Assembly (NCBI RefSeq): GCF_002999335.1
Contig: NW_020312646.1
Coordinates: 1 to 64,000 of the forward strand
Direction of reading: 5' to 3'
DNA length: 64,000 bases
DNA from: Cyclospora cayetanensis
Taxonomy: Eukaryota; Apicomplexa; Conoidasida; Eucoccidiorida; Eimeriidae
Shown: piece by piece, positions 11,956 to 23,409 of the stretch
Position numbering within the stretch: the first letter of the stretch is position 1
Layout of the letters: each line of letters opens with the position of its first letter
The notes under the pieces: model-generated
Told to the model about the DNA's origin: nothing
Databases searched by the model: none
What the model saw: the letters and a program-made list of their open reading frames with translations, nothing else
Position numbers and translations under genes: made by a program

Positions 11956-14900
11956 CTATTGAGAATCACTGCTGGTGTGTAAGACTGCATCCCCTCTAGC
12001 TTTCCTATTACTGGAAAAGCATTCGCTGTTTGAAACTTTAGCGGAGCGAGAGCCAAACTGCATAGCGCGCTTCTTCGCTACAGAGCTGAAAGGTAACCTA
12101 CAGAGAACTGCACAGAGCCGCAACAGCCATTTGTTTCCACAACACAAAGTACTGCCTCCCTCCTCACCCTTGCAGCTGTTGCTGCCAGACATCAAGTGCT
12201 CAGCCCTAGCGTTCAGTTCTCTTCCAGGCCCCTGTAGACTCTCCCCAGATCCGGGCTCTGAGTGCAGGGTTCCACAAGAGGAAGTTCCAGCTTGTTGCAG
12301 ATTTTGCATCTGACCGTCGACAGTTGCCAACAGCCGTTGCATGAGCCCTTCTGCTTCCCGAGACAGAGTACGGTCAGGCTGAACAATGTGCGAAAATGGC
12401 ACAAATTTGCAGACGAAACAAAGTAGATTTTCATCAAGAAACGGAAAGCGAGCCAAGCGGCCAAAGGCACCCAGGGAACGCGCATCGCGGCCCATGTTCC
12501 GGAACCAGAGTCGTTTCAGGTCCCTGCGTGCAGTTATAGCGTACAAAAAGAAAAGCGCAGGCATTAAGGCTTAGACGCCGCTTGCTGACCGCACAACTGG
12601 GTAATGCTCTGTACGAAGACTCTGCTAGTATGGCGGCCCAACTAAAACCTCCGCAAACAAACAGAGACTACATTATGATCCATAGCGTAATACTGCGCGA
12701 CCCCAGCTCCTGCGATTAGCAGATTGGCAACTACAGTGACAAGAGGCCGTGTGAAGCAATGGAGATAAACTGCTTTCAAGGAAAGGCGTATTCTATTTTG
12801 CTATACCAACAACAGATGACCTTTGAACCTTCAAAACGGGCACAAGATGCCTGCGCTCATTCTTACAGTATTTGTTCTTTCCGAAGAGCCTCCCCTCCTT
12901 GTTTCAAGTTTGCTGTCCTATGTCGCCCGTATCCACCGAAGAGTTCGTCCGCCCCACTGCCCATCAATACCACCGAGCTCTGCAGGATGTAGGTGCCTGA
13001 AGAAAATTCACAAAAATGGGTACACCTGACGCAGTTGTGCACTCTGGAGCAGCACTTCCTGCACATGCGCCGAGTATAATGTATCATTTGCCATCCAAGC
13101 GTTGGACGGGTACTTCGCAGAAACAGCGTCGAATTCAATCCGTGTCCCTCAGAATGGAAGTCGCGGCTTGCCTGTTTCTGCATCGATGCATTTTTGGCGC
13201 CTCGGATCCAAAGAAGACCACTCGGATGCTTCTGCGGCGTGCATCGCCATAAATGGCCGCCCACTAGAAGTGGTGGCTAGGGGAACGCCGCAGGGCAGGG
13301 AGGCAAGCGACTCAAAAGGAGCAGGAACTTTCGCTTTGCCGGGAACGTCTGTTCCGCAGCCGCTGTGTTGACCACTCTGAGTGCCAGTAGAAGTAAACGT
13401 GCACCTCAGTTGTCGCCTACGGTGAACAGGGCAGGTTTTCTGGATGGCAATCCCTAGAGCAGAGACCTTGATTTTTCCGCGCCCGTTCAAATAAATCTCA
13501 CCATTGTCCATAGCGTCGGGGCCCTCTGCTTCGGCGCACTGTGTCGCGACATTGCGCAGTTTTTCGCAACACAGCTTGCAGGCAAAGTGCGCGCAGCCCT
13601 CTTTGGCTTGCCGCCGGCATACCCCGCATGATACATCGCACGCCCATTGACGCCCTCGGCCCTCTGAAGACTGTCTGAATGGAGACTTTTTCCCTTGGAC
13701 AGGTGTTTCACGCTCTAAAACATCTCCTTGAGTGGAGGCACCCCCGTTTCTCGCTGGCTGAGACCTCATGCGATGATGCGGGGGAGGCCTAATCAGCAGG
13801 TCGGTCCAAAGGGCCGAATTTCGCAGCAGCAGACGCCACTCTGTGCTTTGTCCAAAGCTAGGAGATACCAGATAGCCGACCCCCCTGGGTCAGCAAACAC
13901 AAGCGCAAAGACGACAGCACATGTACAGATGTTACGAGCGCCCAAGTGTATACCCTGGGATGGAGGGGCATTGAGAGACAAAGCTGCCCTTTGCGTGAAC
14001 GAAACGCAAGCGTAATACCAGAATTCGCACTATCCTAGTATGCGTAGGATCACGTGTATTAAGAGAACTACAACACCCCGATGAACACCATGGCCGCAGA
14101 TGTGTAGAGGCTGCATCGATACCACGAAGGCCGTCTTTTCCAGAAAGCACATGCCCGAGCGGATCCCATCAGGACGTCGCCTAGCAAAGTCCACTGCCTA
14201 CCGTGACGCGAAATACAGAGGAGCCGCAATGTTGAAGTCCATGTGGCTTCTCTTGGGGTGAATTGCCTCCAGCAGCTGGGTACGGTGTTCTGCAGTGTCT
14301 GCACTCCCCACGTCTATGGCGACAAGCCGTAATTCCAGCCCCCACTCGCCAATAGTTACGAGGCTGCAGTTGGGCGGCCCCTGTGTGGCTTCGGCGCTAG
14401 CGCCTCCCCGCCTGCAGGGGGAGCCCAGGCAATGCAGCAGCTGCAGCAAATCCTCGTAGCTCCGCAATGCTGTCATTCGGTCGGGAGCCTCTGCCGAGAA
14501 GCCAACAGACACCAGCTCCACAACAACCAGCTGCTGGGGAACAGCCTTTTCCGATGGATACGCCGCAGGAGATCTGCCCGGGTTTTCCGCAGCCTTGGCC
14601 GCCTGAAGCAGCGAACAGCGCCCTCCACAATGCAAGAGCACCCTCCCTGACGCGCACTCATCTGCGTGCAGCCCCCAGGGCCTCCGCCTCCTGCTTCAGG
14701 TGTCTGCGTGTACACCCCACAACACTCACCATGGCAGCCGCGAGGACCCGTAGCACCATCCCCGCCAGAAGCGTCGAGTCGACGCCTCCAGAAAAGAGTA
14801 GCCCCACGAATGCAGGGGACGCCGCAGCAGCGGTGCTGGTCGCGTCAAGATCAGAGTGAGCGTTAATCCTGCCGAGAGCCTCTGGCAATGCTCTGGACAC

Positions 14901-16295
14901 TGCATCGATGATCTGGCTGTAGAGACATTTCAGCACCTCAGCAGACGTCGGCGCGGTCGCGTTTCCCACGAACAACGCCGCCCCGCTACATGAGATGTTT
15001 GGGGAATCAGCCGCAGAAAAAGCCTTGGAAAGTTTTGTAGGGCCCCAAAGAATGGTTTCAAGTTGAGTCTCAGAAGGCCCAAGAGCTCGCAGTGCTCCAC
15101 AGAGCACGCTGCTCTGGGAGCACCCACCAAAGTGCTGCTGCCAGAATGCCTCCCGTGCTGTGCAGCAGTCAGTGCAAGCACACCACAAGTGGTCACCACG
15201 TAAGACGCTGGGCTGTGCCCATGGGATGCAGAACGCCGTGGCCCCTCCAGAGGGAGCTGCGCTGCGTAGACACGCAGCATCCGGATCTTCCTCGGAGGCG
15301 ACACCCAAGGGCAAGACTGCTGAGCCGAGAACTCGCTTCTCTTGCAGCGAATCGGCAAGCTCCCATAGATCCAAGATCCACACCCCGTCCACGGGCACCT
15401 CCGTGACATGCACGCGCGAACCCTTGACGGCGAGAGCAGGCCTTCCGGCCAGCCGCAACATTGCTGCCGAGGGTGTCAATGCGAAGAGGGGCCCCTCTAC
15501 TGCACGCCTAGGGGGCTGCTCCACCGCCAGGAGCGATGCCAAACCCAGCTTGTCTCTACAAAAGAACAACAGCCCGAAGGTGTCAGAATGAAACACAAGA
15601 GAGAACGCAGCAGATGGGTAGGACACGGATGGTAAATTTTGGTCAGATTGAAAGACAGAACTGGCGCTTGCAGAGTGCTCCGAAGAAACAGGCGCATAAG
15701 GACAGCGCCAACGACAAAGGCGTGACAAAACTGAACAGACGCGTCGCGCGTAGGCGGCACGAGCCGGCCCCAATGACTCCAAGCGGTCAGTCCACGTAGG
15801 ATCTATGGCTGGCAGTCCACTAGGCACACTGACGGCGGCCAGACAGTCTGGCGAGCCTAACACGGCTTCCTTGCTGCAGTCCGGGGTTCGATCATGGTGC
15901 GGAGAGACGACAGATGCACGCCATTCTCTGCGTGCAGCTACAGCGCTGATGCTACTGGCCTCTTTTAGATCAGACAGCGAGGTGAGCAGGTCTGCCCAAG
16001 CCTCGGAGCCCTGAGAAGGATGTAAACCCGCATCCTCATGTACAACTAACGTTTCGCGCGTCTGCATGCAGCAGGAGCCAGAGGAACTGTCGCGAGGGTG
16101 TACCGATGAAGGCTCTGCAGTTTGAGACTGGAGCACTCGATTGGCGGCAAAGGCAATCTGCAGGCCGGCGCTGTCACTAAACTCAGCCCCATCAGAAAGA
16201 TGGGGGCATCCTGTACGCACTACAAAAAGTCCCTTACACTCTAGAGGAACGGGGCACCCCGCTGGCCAGATGGATACGAGGAAAGCGCCTTCCAT
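11956..16295 (-). CDS. ASNSD1-like asparagine synthetase domain-containing protein
   Basis: Homologue of eukaryotic ASNSD1: a degenerate glutaminase-like N-terminus plus an asparagine-synthetase ATP-pyrophosphatase domain of uncertain activity. Exons on the minus strand: 16295-14730, 14602-14202, 13884 to about 13172 or 13502, 12996-12867 and 12523-11956. Motifs in order: CRDKLGLASLL (N-terminal half), PP-loop LLFSGGVDSTLL, HMDFNIAAPLYFASRGVG, VVLMGSGADELFGGYGRHR, RFPFLDEN and KKRAMQFGSRSAK. The frame stays open upstream to 16496 but has no ATG there, and no MCGI-type start was found, so a first exon may be missing. With start 16295 and donor 13502 the protein is about 1,015 residues, much longer than human ASNSD1 because of low-complexity inserts in exons 1 and 5 and a Cys-rich insert in exon 3. 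The last exon carries a roughly 65-residue insert before KKRAMQFGSR. Confidence 0.8.
13422..13628 (-). other. Cys/His zinc-finger-like insert in the ASNSD1-like gene
   Basis: Exon 3 encodes C-x2-C-x7-C-x-H-x2-C-x2-C-C, followed in the same open frame by a later C-P-V-H. The spacing of the first seven ligands is that of the RING-like zinc finger of plant SHI/LRP1 proteins, which ends C-x2-H. An in-frame GTGAGA donor at 13501 would remove the CPVH part, so it is unclear whether the whole motif is translated. Human ASNSD1 has no such insert. Confidence 0.5.
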
Positions 16296-16496
16296 TCGCC
16301 AGGTGGAGGAACAAAAACGACAAAAGTGGACAAAACCCGGTTCTTCGCCCCCATAGACTGAGGGAAACGAAGCGATAAAGGTGGTAGGAAGCCTACACGG
16401 AGACCATTTGGTGGCCTTAAGTGGAGTGCATGTAGAATGCGGGAGCGACAGGATGGCGTCTGCCGGCTCCGCACGAGGAAAACAGACAAATTTCAC

Positions 16497-17397
16497 ATTA
16501 TGCGTTAAAGCCAGCGCCTAACTCTCTGTAAATCCCAACTAAGTCGCATTCAAAAGTCATTATGTTCAATGGCACGCATGGAAGCGCTATAGGGGTTCCT
16601 AGGTGTCTTGGGGGCCCCTGGGAGGACCTTATGGATATTCGGCCGATCGCCCAGAGTGTCGATTGCCGGGAAGAAGGTGAACAGAATGTTTTTGATATGC
16701 CGAAACTAACCTTGGTGGCATAATAAAGGGAATGTCAAGAGGACTGGAGTCAGAGTGTTCTGCATTCACACGACGATCAAGGTGTGATCCGGCTGTCGAC
16801 TGTTTCATGATCACTTGCTGGCAAAAGGTCACTGTTTGACGGAAGCGAATGCCGGACTTATTGGCAGAAATAGTGCACGGATGGTACGTATCAATGCTTG
16901 CGATGATATTAGCTGGGGATTCAGAGTTCAGTGGCTTGCGATAACGGCCCACTCTGCCCGCATGCCTCACCCACAGTCGGAAACATCACTGGAACGGCCG
17001 GTTAGACCATTTGATCAACCTCTTTAAGTACGCTAACTGCGATTTCACCGCCGGGTTTTACCGGGTAAGCAGCCTTCCTAAAATATGGGCGCGCTTCTTC
17101 TGTCGATGGTCGGTGACAAAATCGCAAGCAGGCGTGGAAGTCCATGTGCTTCCTTAGCCAACCACAACGAAATTCGAAAAGTATGTCTAAAAATACACGT
17201 AGCTTGACTGATTTTTCGGAAAGTGAAAAGTAGAGCTCTACAATCGGCATTATGCAGCGTCTGCTGCGGTGTCTCGACACTGCTACGGGGTATCTGATCG
17301 GCAGTCTATCTAAATTTGGTGTTTGGTTTCAGCCATCAAATGGGCAGCTCTCCTATTAAGGCAGCGCCACCAGTGTGGTCACAAGCTGGTCAAAAGA
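16497..17397. other. Divergent intergenic region
   Basis: Separates the minus-strand ASNSD1-like gene from the plus-strand aspartic protease, so it should hold both promoters and perhaps the missing first ASNSD1 exon. Minus-strand open frames at 16629-16970 and 17002-17280 show no motif. Confidence 0.45.
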
Positions 17398-19693
17398 ATG
17401 AGGCTATTGAGCGTAATTGTCCCCATGTTGACATGCCATGCAACCTTCACTGCATCAGGAGCACCGGTTTCTGTTGAACACAGTGATTTCTCTCTCAAAC
17501 TCAATAAAATAGACAGTATCATCGAAAGAAACCATGTTCGGATGATTCACAAGAGGGGGCTTTACTACAGACGGTCACCAACTAGTTTCTTGCAACTGGG
17601 TCAAAAAACGTTGTCCCGCTTCACTGGCATCCGACTGCATGATCAAGTGCTTGCATCGAAGAAATTGGGTAAACTCTTGCATACTTTTATGAGGATTAAA
17701 AGCTTTAAATCATGTACACCATTGCGTGCACAGCTACGTACTTCGCTAATATCGAAATTGGAACGGATCCTGTTTCAACTTTTCGTGTTCTTTTCGATAC
17801 TGGATCATGCGAGTTTTGGGTCCCTGATGAATCCTGGTAGGTTCCTACGACCAAATACAGGCCAAAAGCATTCAGCGACAACGATCTTAAATAGCCTGTC
17901 AAAGCAGTGCCGTGGACACCGGAAATACAGGAAAAGCTCAACGTTTGAAGGCCGTTTTAACGAAGACGGGACCCCCAGTTTGATGGATGTGCAATACCTC
18001 AGCGGCTCTCTTCAGGGCTATGACGGTCAGAATGATCTAGATTCGACTGTCGGAATGACTACTTCAAAAGTTTTTAAATAGGCTACGAAACTGTTCATCT
18101 TAGCGACGGCATCTTTGTTCCGCACACAAATATCGGTTTCGCTGTATGTGCCGTAACATTAACAGTTAACAACGCGTTCCTGCAGTGTTTGATCATTTTA
18201 ACAGACGCGGCTTGATATACCGTTGCTTCAAGACTTGGAATGGGTAAGACAGATGAAAGGCAGTGCCTATGCAACGACTGGCATCATGAGCGATATTACG
18301 AAGGATGGCATCGTCGGCCTTGGGTTCAAAAACCACGAAATAAGCGAACGCGGAGTACTCCCCTTGTACGTGCCACGAAGTATATAGGCTGTCTTGCATG
18401 AGCCCAATGTTATTAACAACTAGCGTCGACCGGATTGTCTCGAGTCAAGTCTTGAAAAAGCGGAAGCTTGCGGTATGTTGATACTTCCAATATTGATTTG
18501 AGAATCCCATCATAGGCCAGTACAGAATCAGTTCGCTTACTATCTCTCGGCTGATGGTATATGACTACTGTTGAGTACGCATGTAGTTCAGTCCTGAGTA
18601 TACGGAATACGAATAGGAGGGGCCTTGACTTTCGGCGGTGCTGACCTGTCAAAGAAAGAAAGCCCCGCAGAGGAATTCAGGTTCGCAGCGTAAATCTCTG
18701 CACAATATATTCTTGCATAATTCGCTACGCTTACTGGTGTTCTTGCGTAGCTGGGCAGCTGTGGATCCCTCCAACAGCTACTGGACAGGTAGTACTAATC
18801 TTTTTGCGTTGATTTCGCAAGAGAAGCGACCTCCATGAGTTCTTACCCCCACAGTCCACGTCCTGAGTGTCAGAAAAGCAGGCCGGCGGTCCTCCTATGC
18901 TACGCGTGTCGCCGAATTTTCAGGCAGGCAGCACGACGAGCACGAGAGTAAGATTTGTGAGCTTTTAGCTGGGTTGTTCAAGCCTGATGGTGCCAAACAG
19001 CTGGAGGTGCCTCTATCATCGACACGGGCACCTACTTGATATATGCCCCAACGGTGGGTCTCCTTGAAGACAAGTGCAGCATAATCTGTACGGCAATGCA
19101 GAAACCAGAGAGTGATGGACCGGTACTTGTCCGACCTTCACATCTCGTCATGTAAAGACAAGGACTCTCTCCCTGATCTGGTAAGCCTCGAAATGCGACT
19201 GACCTCGACCCCTGTGTTCCGCATATTCAAAATTTCGCTCCCCAGGTTTTCCAGTTTAAAGGAGTGCCCAAAAGTAGGAAGCACTTGCGTAACGCATGTG
19301 TGGCTGCTTCCATATGTTCGCATGACCAGACGGACAACCCACTGTTGTTGAATTACAGCTGGGACCCGACGACTACGTTTTGGAATTTATAAATGATGAC
19401 GGCGGTCATGAATGCATGCTGGGAATTGCAGCTGATGACTCGGAAGCGGAAGACGTACGCGTATTGTCGATTCGCACGCTTAGCTTATTCACTACCTAAT
19501 TACGCCTTGCTTCTCAGGGTTTGACAGGATGGACATTCGGACAGGTACGGAACCGTCGTAAAAAGGCCATGCATAAATATATTCTCTATGCGATTAACAA
19601 CGCAAACGCTTTCTGTAGGTGCTCCTGAGGGGCTACTACACTGTGTTTGACCGAGATAACCTTGCTGTCGGGTTTGTCAGGGCGAAGCATTGA
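17398..19693 (+). CDS. Pepsin-family (A1) aspartic protease, eimepsin-like, multi-exon
   Basis: Secretory aspartic protease of about 434 residues in about 16 exons: 17398-17668, 17734-17836, 17895-18025, 18082-18143, 18253-18365, 18424-18472, 18526-18556, 18617-18689, 18751-18788, 18855-18947, 19001-19053, 19109-19180, 19246 to about 19263, 19359-19454, 19518-19544 and 19619-19693. Phases agree at every junction except the end of the thirteenth, which is uncertain. Start ATG gives a signal-like N-terminus ([13 protein letters not shown]) and a propeptide. Catalytic motifs are [11 protein letters not shown] and [12 protein letters not shown]; other hallmarks are [43 protein letters not shown] and the terminal [16 protein letters not shown]. 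Both aspartates are intact. Many introns are only 55-110 bases. Without joining these micro-exons the locus looks like non-coding DNA. Confidence 0.85.
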
Positions 19694-20860
19694 CTCATCC
19701 TATTTTGCTCGATACAAAATATGGTGGCGCACCCATGTACCTTCCGAACTTGTCACTTTTTGTGAACGCAAAATGCGTAATCAGAGTCGAATTAGACGCA
19801 TTGAGTAGCGCTGTTAGTCTTAACAGGACAAAACGAGTGAACACGAAGCGTTGGCTGCTTGCCATTCCCGTTACCTCAAGCAGCTCTTGCCAAATGCACG
19901 TCGGTTTATCATCATGAAAACCATAGAATTCTCTCAGTTTAGCAAAATCGATTTAACAACGGCATTCCCTGTGATGTATGCGTCAAGCAGCACACCGCAC
20001 GGCTGTGGAGGTATTGAAAGTCACCTCATCTGCATTTACTTATACAATCAAACAGCGTTTAACTGAACTGCTTAACAGTTATATCGCTAGTACATCGCCG
20101 CGCAGCAAGAACAATGTCGATGAACTCGTCAAGCACATGCAACATGGTCTCTCAAACGGAGAACCTTTACCTCCCCGCCCCTCTTCTTCGGGTCTTTCGT
20201 GAGTGGCATAATTAACAAAAGAATATATGATGGAGGGACTGCTAAGGCCCATAAAGTGAGGCACACTTTGCACAATTCTGCATCAAGTGCCGCTCCCTGC
20301 TGACACCTCTCCACCTGGAGCACTTGCTATGGAACGATATCCTCTGGACCCACGGCACTGAGGGTACGTATAAATGGACAATATTCGAGCACAAGGAAAA
20401 ATATATAACAGCATAAAGTGAAATGCTTATCAAAGAATCAAGTCATCATTCAATCGCGAAGACCGAGAAGGTATGCGCCTGTTTCGCTGAGGTAGAAGCG
20501 ACCTCCTTCAAGAAAAACCTGTTTTCCAACCACCAGTTCCTTGTATTTGCCATCTTCTGGCGGGACGTACCCGATTGGCCGGATCTGCGCGTTGCCAGCC
20601 ATATCGCTCGAGCCTTCGATCCCCCCAAGAAGTGGCCCTGAGAAAACAACATGCCCGCTACCCTACAAATCATGGACAGTGGGCTCCACCAGTATCAAAG
20701 CTAAAATTTCGATAGTTTACTTTCTCAAGAAAAAGCAGTAATGCTCACGCCACAATTTTGTAGTGTCTGCACAGGCCAAGGCGGGAGGGAATTCATTATT
20801 TTGGGCGAGTGACTTTTGATTATGTCAATTCATTATTCTATAAACTAATGCTCACTCTCC
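19694..20860. other. Intergenic between convergent genes
   Basis: Only short open frames and no motif. It holds the 3' ends of the aspartic protease (+) and the acidic protein (-). Confidence 0.5.
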
Positions 20861-22111
20861 TTAAATATTGCGTAATCCACTAAAAGGTGTTGTAAAAATC
20901 TGCTTCTTACCTTGGGTCTTGGCATGTCGAGGCGTAGTTGATTCCGGATTGGCAAACCCCACGGCTGTAAAAGTCATGGAGATAACCGGAGCCTTTTTTT
21001 TTGTCCCGTTAAGCTCATCGCTGCACATGCTAATGCCAATAGTTGATGATTTGTCCGCATCTACTGTTTGATCCCCCCTTGCTTCCGTTACCAGAAGCTT
21101 GTCGGATGAAGGCACGCCAGAATTGGCTGCATTATTTTCTTGGTTCTCATGTAATGTAGCGTCCCCTTCTTCAGCATCACCTTTACCAGCAGCCTCTCTG
21201 CCTTCTTGTGCCTCCTCCATGACATCGCGCTGAGATTCTTCCGGCCTCCCTGATGGTAGCGGTCGGCTTTCAAGGCTTGTTTGGTCGTCTTCTGAAGATT
21301 GGTTGGCCTGTAGTGTCGCGCAGTCCTCGTCGGCCGCCTTCTTCTCCCCTCCATCAGGCACCTGACGAGGAAGGAGAGAAATCGGTGATGCTTCTTTCGC
21401 ACTCATTTTATCGCCCCCAAACGATTCTAACGGCTCAGAAGCCTCTGTTGCATCCTTGTAGTCTTGCTGTTCCTCATGCTCCGCAGCTTCCACTGGCTTT
21501 GTCTTTTCGCAAGCTGTGCCTCCCGCCTTTTCCCTTTCACTTGCGAGGTCACCGCCCACGCACTCCTTTTCTATATGCATCAATCCGACATATTCTACGG
21601 TGCGCGGGAAACTGGCCGCCAAGAAAGCGTCGCGTGGCGTATTCCCGGGTTGGGTGGATCCAGTTGTCAAGAACTCCTGGGGTGACCCCCACCCCAGCTG
21701 CGGAAAGTGACTCCTGCCTGGACCTGTAGCGTCACACCTTGGCCTAAATGGCTCAAGGAGGGTCCGGTCAGCTCGAGGCGACAGAGGCGGCGGGATCACG
21801 GGGATTAATTTCCTATTTTGTGACCCTTGATCAACGGAATAATCCCAAGCCTGGCAAGGGAGGAAAGTCTGCGATGGATGGGGAGGGTTATAGCCCTCAG
21901 GTGGTAGTATTACCGCTTTAGACTGGTACGCAGCTGATGGGAGCACTGCGCCAGCTTCCCTGAGTGCAACTGGAACTGGATTGTCCGAGGTCTCGTGCAC
22001 GCAGTTAGGGGGAGGACTGGTGTCTCTAATGTGGTAGCCCATATTGAAACGTGAACCTAAGGTATACCTGTGTGGATACATTCGCATTGCATTGTTCATT
22101 CTAAATTGCAT
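20861..22111 (-). CDS. Unrecognised protein with acidic C-terminal half
   Basis: A long uninterrupted frame of 416 codons from ATG 22111; it is open further up to 22186 without another ATG. Residues 1-150 are rich in Pro, Tyr and Gly (YTLGSRFNMGYHIRD, ILPPEGYNPPHP); residues about 210-370 are acidic and low-complexity (Glu, Ala, Ser, Gln). No TM segment, signal peptide or known motif was seen. The length and biased but non-repetitive composition argue for real coding. It could be a cytoskeletal or pellicle protein, but that is a guess. A 5' exon may exist, since an acceptor-like TTTTCAACAG lies just before the first ATG. Confidence 0.55.
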   Translation of the reverse strand: MQFRMNNAMRMYPHRYTLGSRFNMGYHIRDTSPPPNCVHETSDNPVPVALREAGAVLPSAAYQSKAVILPPEGYNPPHPSQTFLPCQAWDYSVDQGSQNRKLIPVIPPPLSPRADRTLLEPFRPRCDATGPGRSHFPQLGWGSPQEFLTTGSTQPGNTPRDAFLAASFPRTVEYVGLMHIEKECVGGDLASEREKAGGTACEKTKPVEAAEHEEQQDYKDATEASEPLESFGGDKMSAKEASPISLLPRQVPDGGEKKAADEDCATLQANQSSEDDQTSLESRPLPSGRPEESQRDVMEEAQEGREAAGKGDAEEGDATLHENQENNAANSGVPSSDKLLVTEARGDQTVDADKSSTIGISMCSDELNGTKKKAPVISMTFTAVGFANPESTTPRHAKTQGKKQIFTTPFSGLRNI

Positions 22112-22189
22112 TTCTGTTGAAAAGTCTCTCCTGGGCCCTTGACAGCATAGAGCGTCCGAGACTGCTCCCGCAGCTGCACGCCGCACAAC

Positions 22190-23409
22190 AGGAAAACAGA
22201 GCGACCCTGCAAAAGCCTCCTCAGCACGGAAGCAAAAGCTTTAAAAAGTATAGTCTCTGAAACTCGTGTTTTAGTGGCTCTAATGTGGCAAATGCCCATT
22301 GCTTACCAAATAGAGGAAAATCAAAGAAGCGGCATTCCGGGGGCGGTTTCCCCCCTACGTTAGAAGTCGCCATTTTGTAGCTTTACCAGTAGCAGATTTA
22401 CGGCACCGAGGAAAACGGACGACTCACTAACAGCCTTCAAGTCAAAGTAGCTGTGCGGTAGGCTGGACTACAGCATCGGTTGAGGGGTTGTGACACGCTG
22501 TTGTTGCGCCGCCGAGAAAACGGCAGTTATTAAGCCCTACGGTCGAAAAAGCGAATAAACCCTATTTAAAACCAATTGAGGCAAACGGAGATAGGGGGAG
22601 AGGCAGCTTTCTGCCGCACACGCAGACGCAGGGGGTCGCAGGGCAGCAGCGGTGATCTTCGCTGCTAGAATTTTGCTGCACATGCCTAACCGGAAAGCAA
22701 CAGCATTTTCCCAATGATTGCTGTTTTCTCCGAGGGGATAAGGAGGCATCCAATGCTGCTTCGGGTGAATGAGGTTTATTGCGGCAATGGTTACAGCATA
22801 GACTATTGAAAGCTCCGTAAGTTCCGCGTAAGGCACACGCTGGGAAGACCCCCTGTAAGTCGATGCTAGGCTAACAGATTGTCTTTGTTCATGAAGTAGC
22901 ATCCGATTCAGTCATTTCTGCGGCACTTCGGTAACAAAAAAGAGAGTAGCTGATGGATTTCCTTATTAGTTCTCTATCGGGCAGGGAAAAAAACTGGATA
23001 CCGCACCTTTTGGTGCATCGGGCGCACACCGCAACAGCCCTGCCCGCCCTTCCACCACGCTTAGGGTTTCTTGGCAAAAAATAGGACAGACCAGTACTTT
23101 CATAGACGCCCGTAGGTAGTCCAAAGATGGGTTACTGTTATCTTTCAGAGAAACTAGCGAGAACGCGACTAAAAGCGGGGAATTTCTATTAGTCACTACG
23201 GGTTATCGAGTTTCGTTGGCATTGCCAGGCCTATTGCGTCCTTCGAGGGTTTTCATCCAGCAACTACTACCTTTCTGGTCTCCTAGTATCTGCCTTTTCT
23301 GGGGAATGCAGGTGATCTGTTGAGCTGGGGTCACCTGCGAACAACACCCGCAGCCACCACCCACAAAATTTGTGTAAACTTTTGCACCTGAAAGGTTGAA
23401 TTATCGTGA
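22190..23409. other. Intergenic between divergent genes
   Basis: Upstream of both the acidic protein (-) and the CFAP92-like gene (+). A 121-codon minus-strand frame at 22537-22902 starts with ATG but has no recognisable feature. No other element was identified. Confidence 0.4.
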
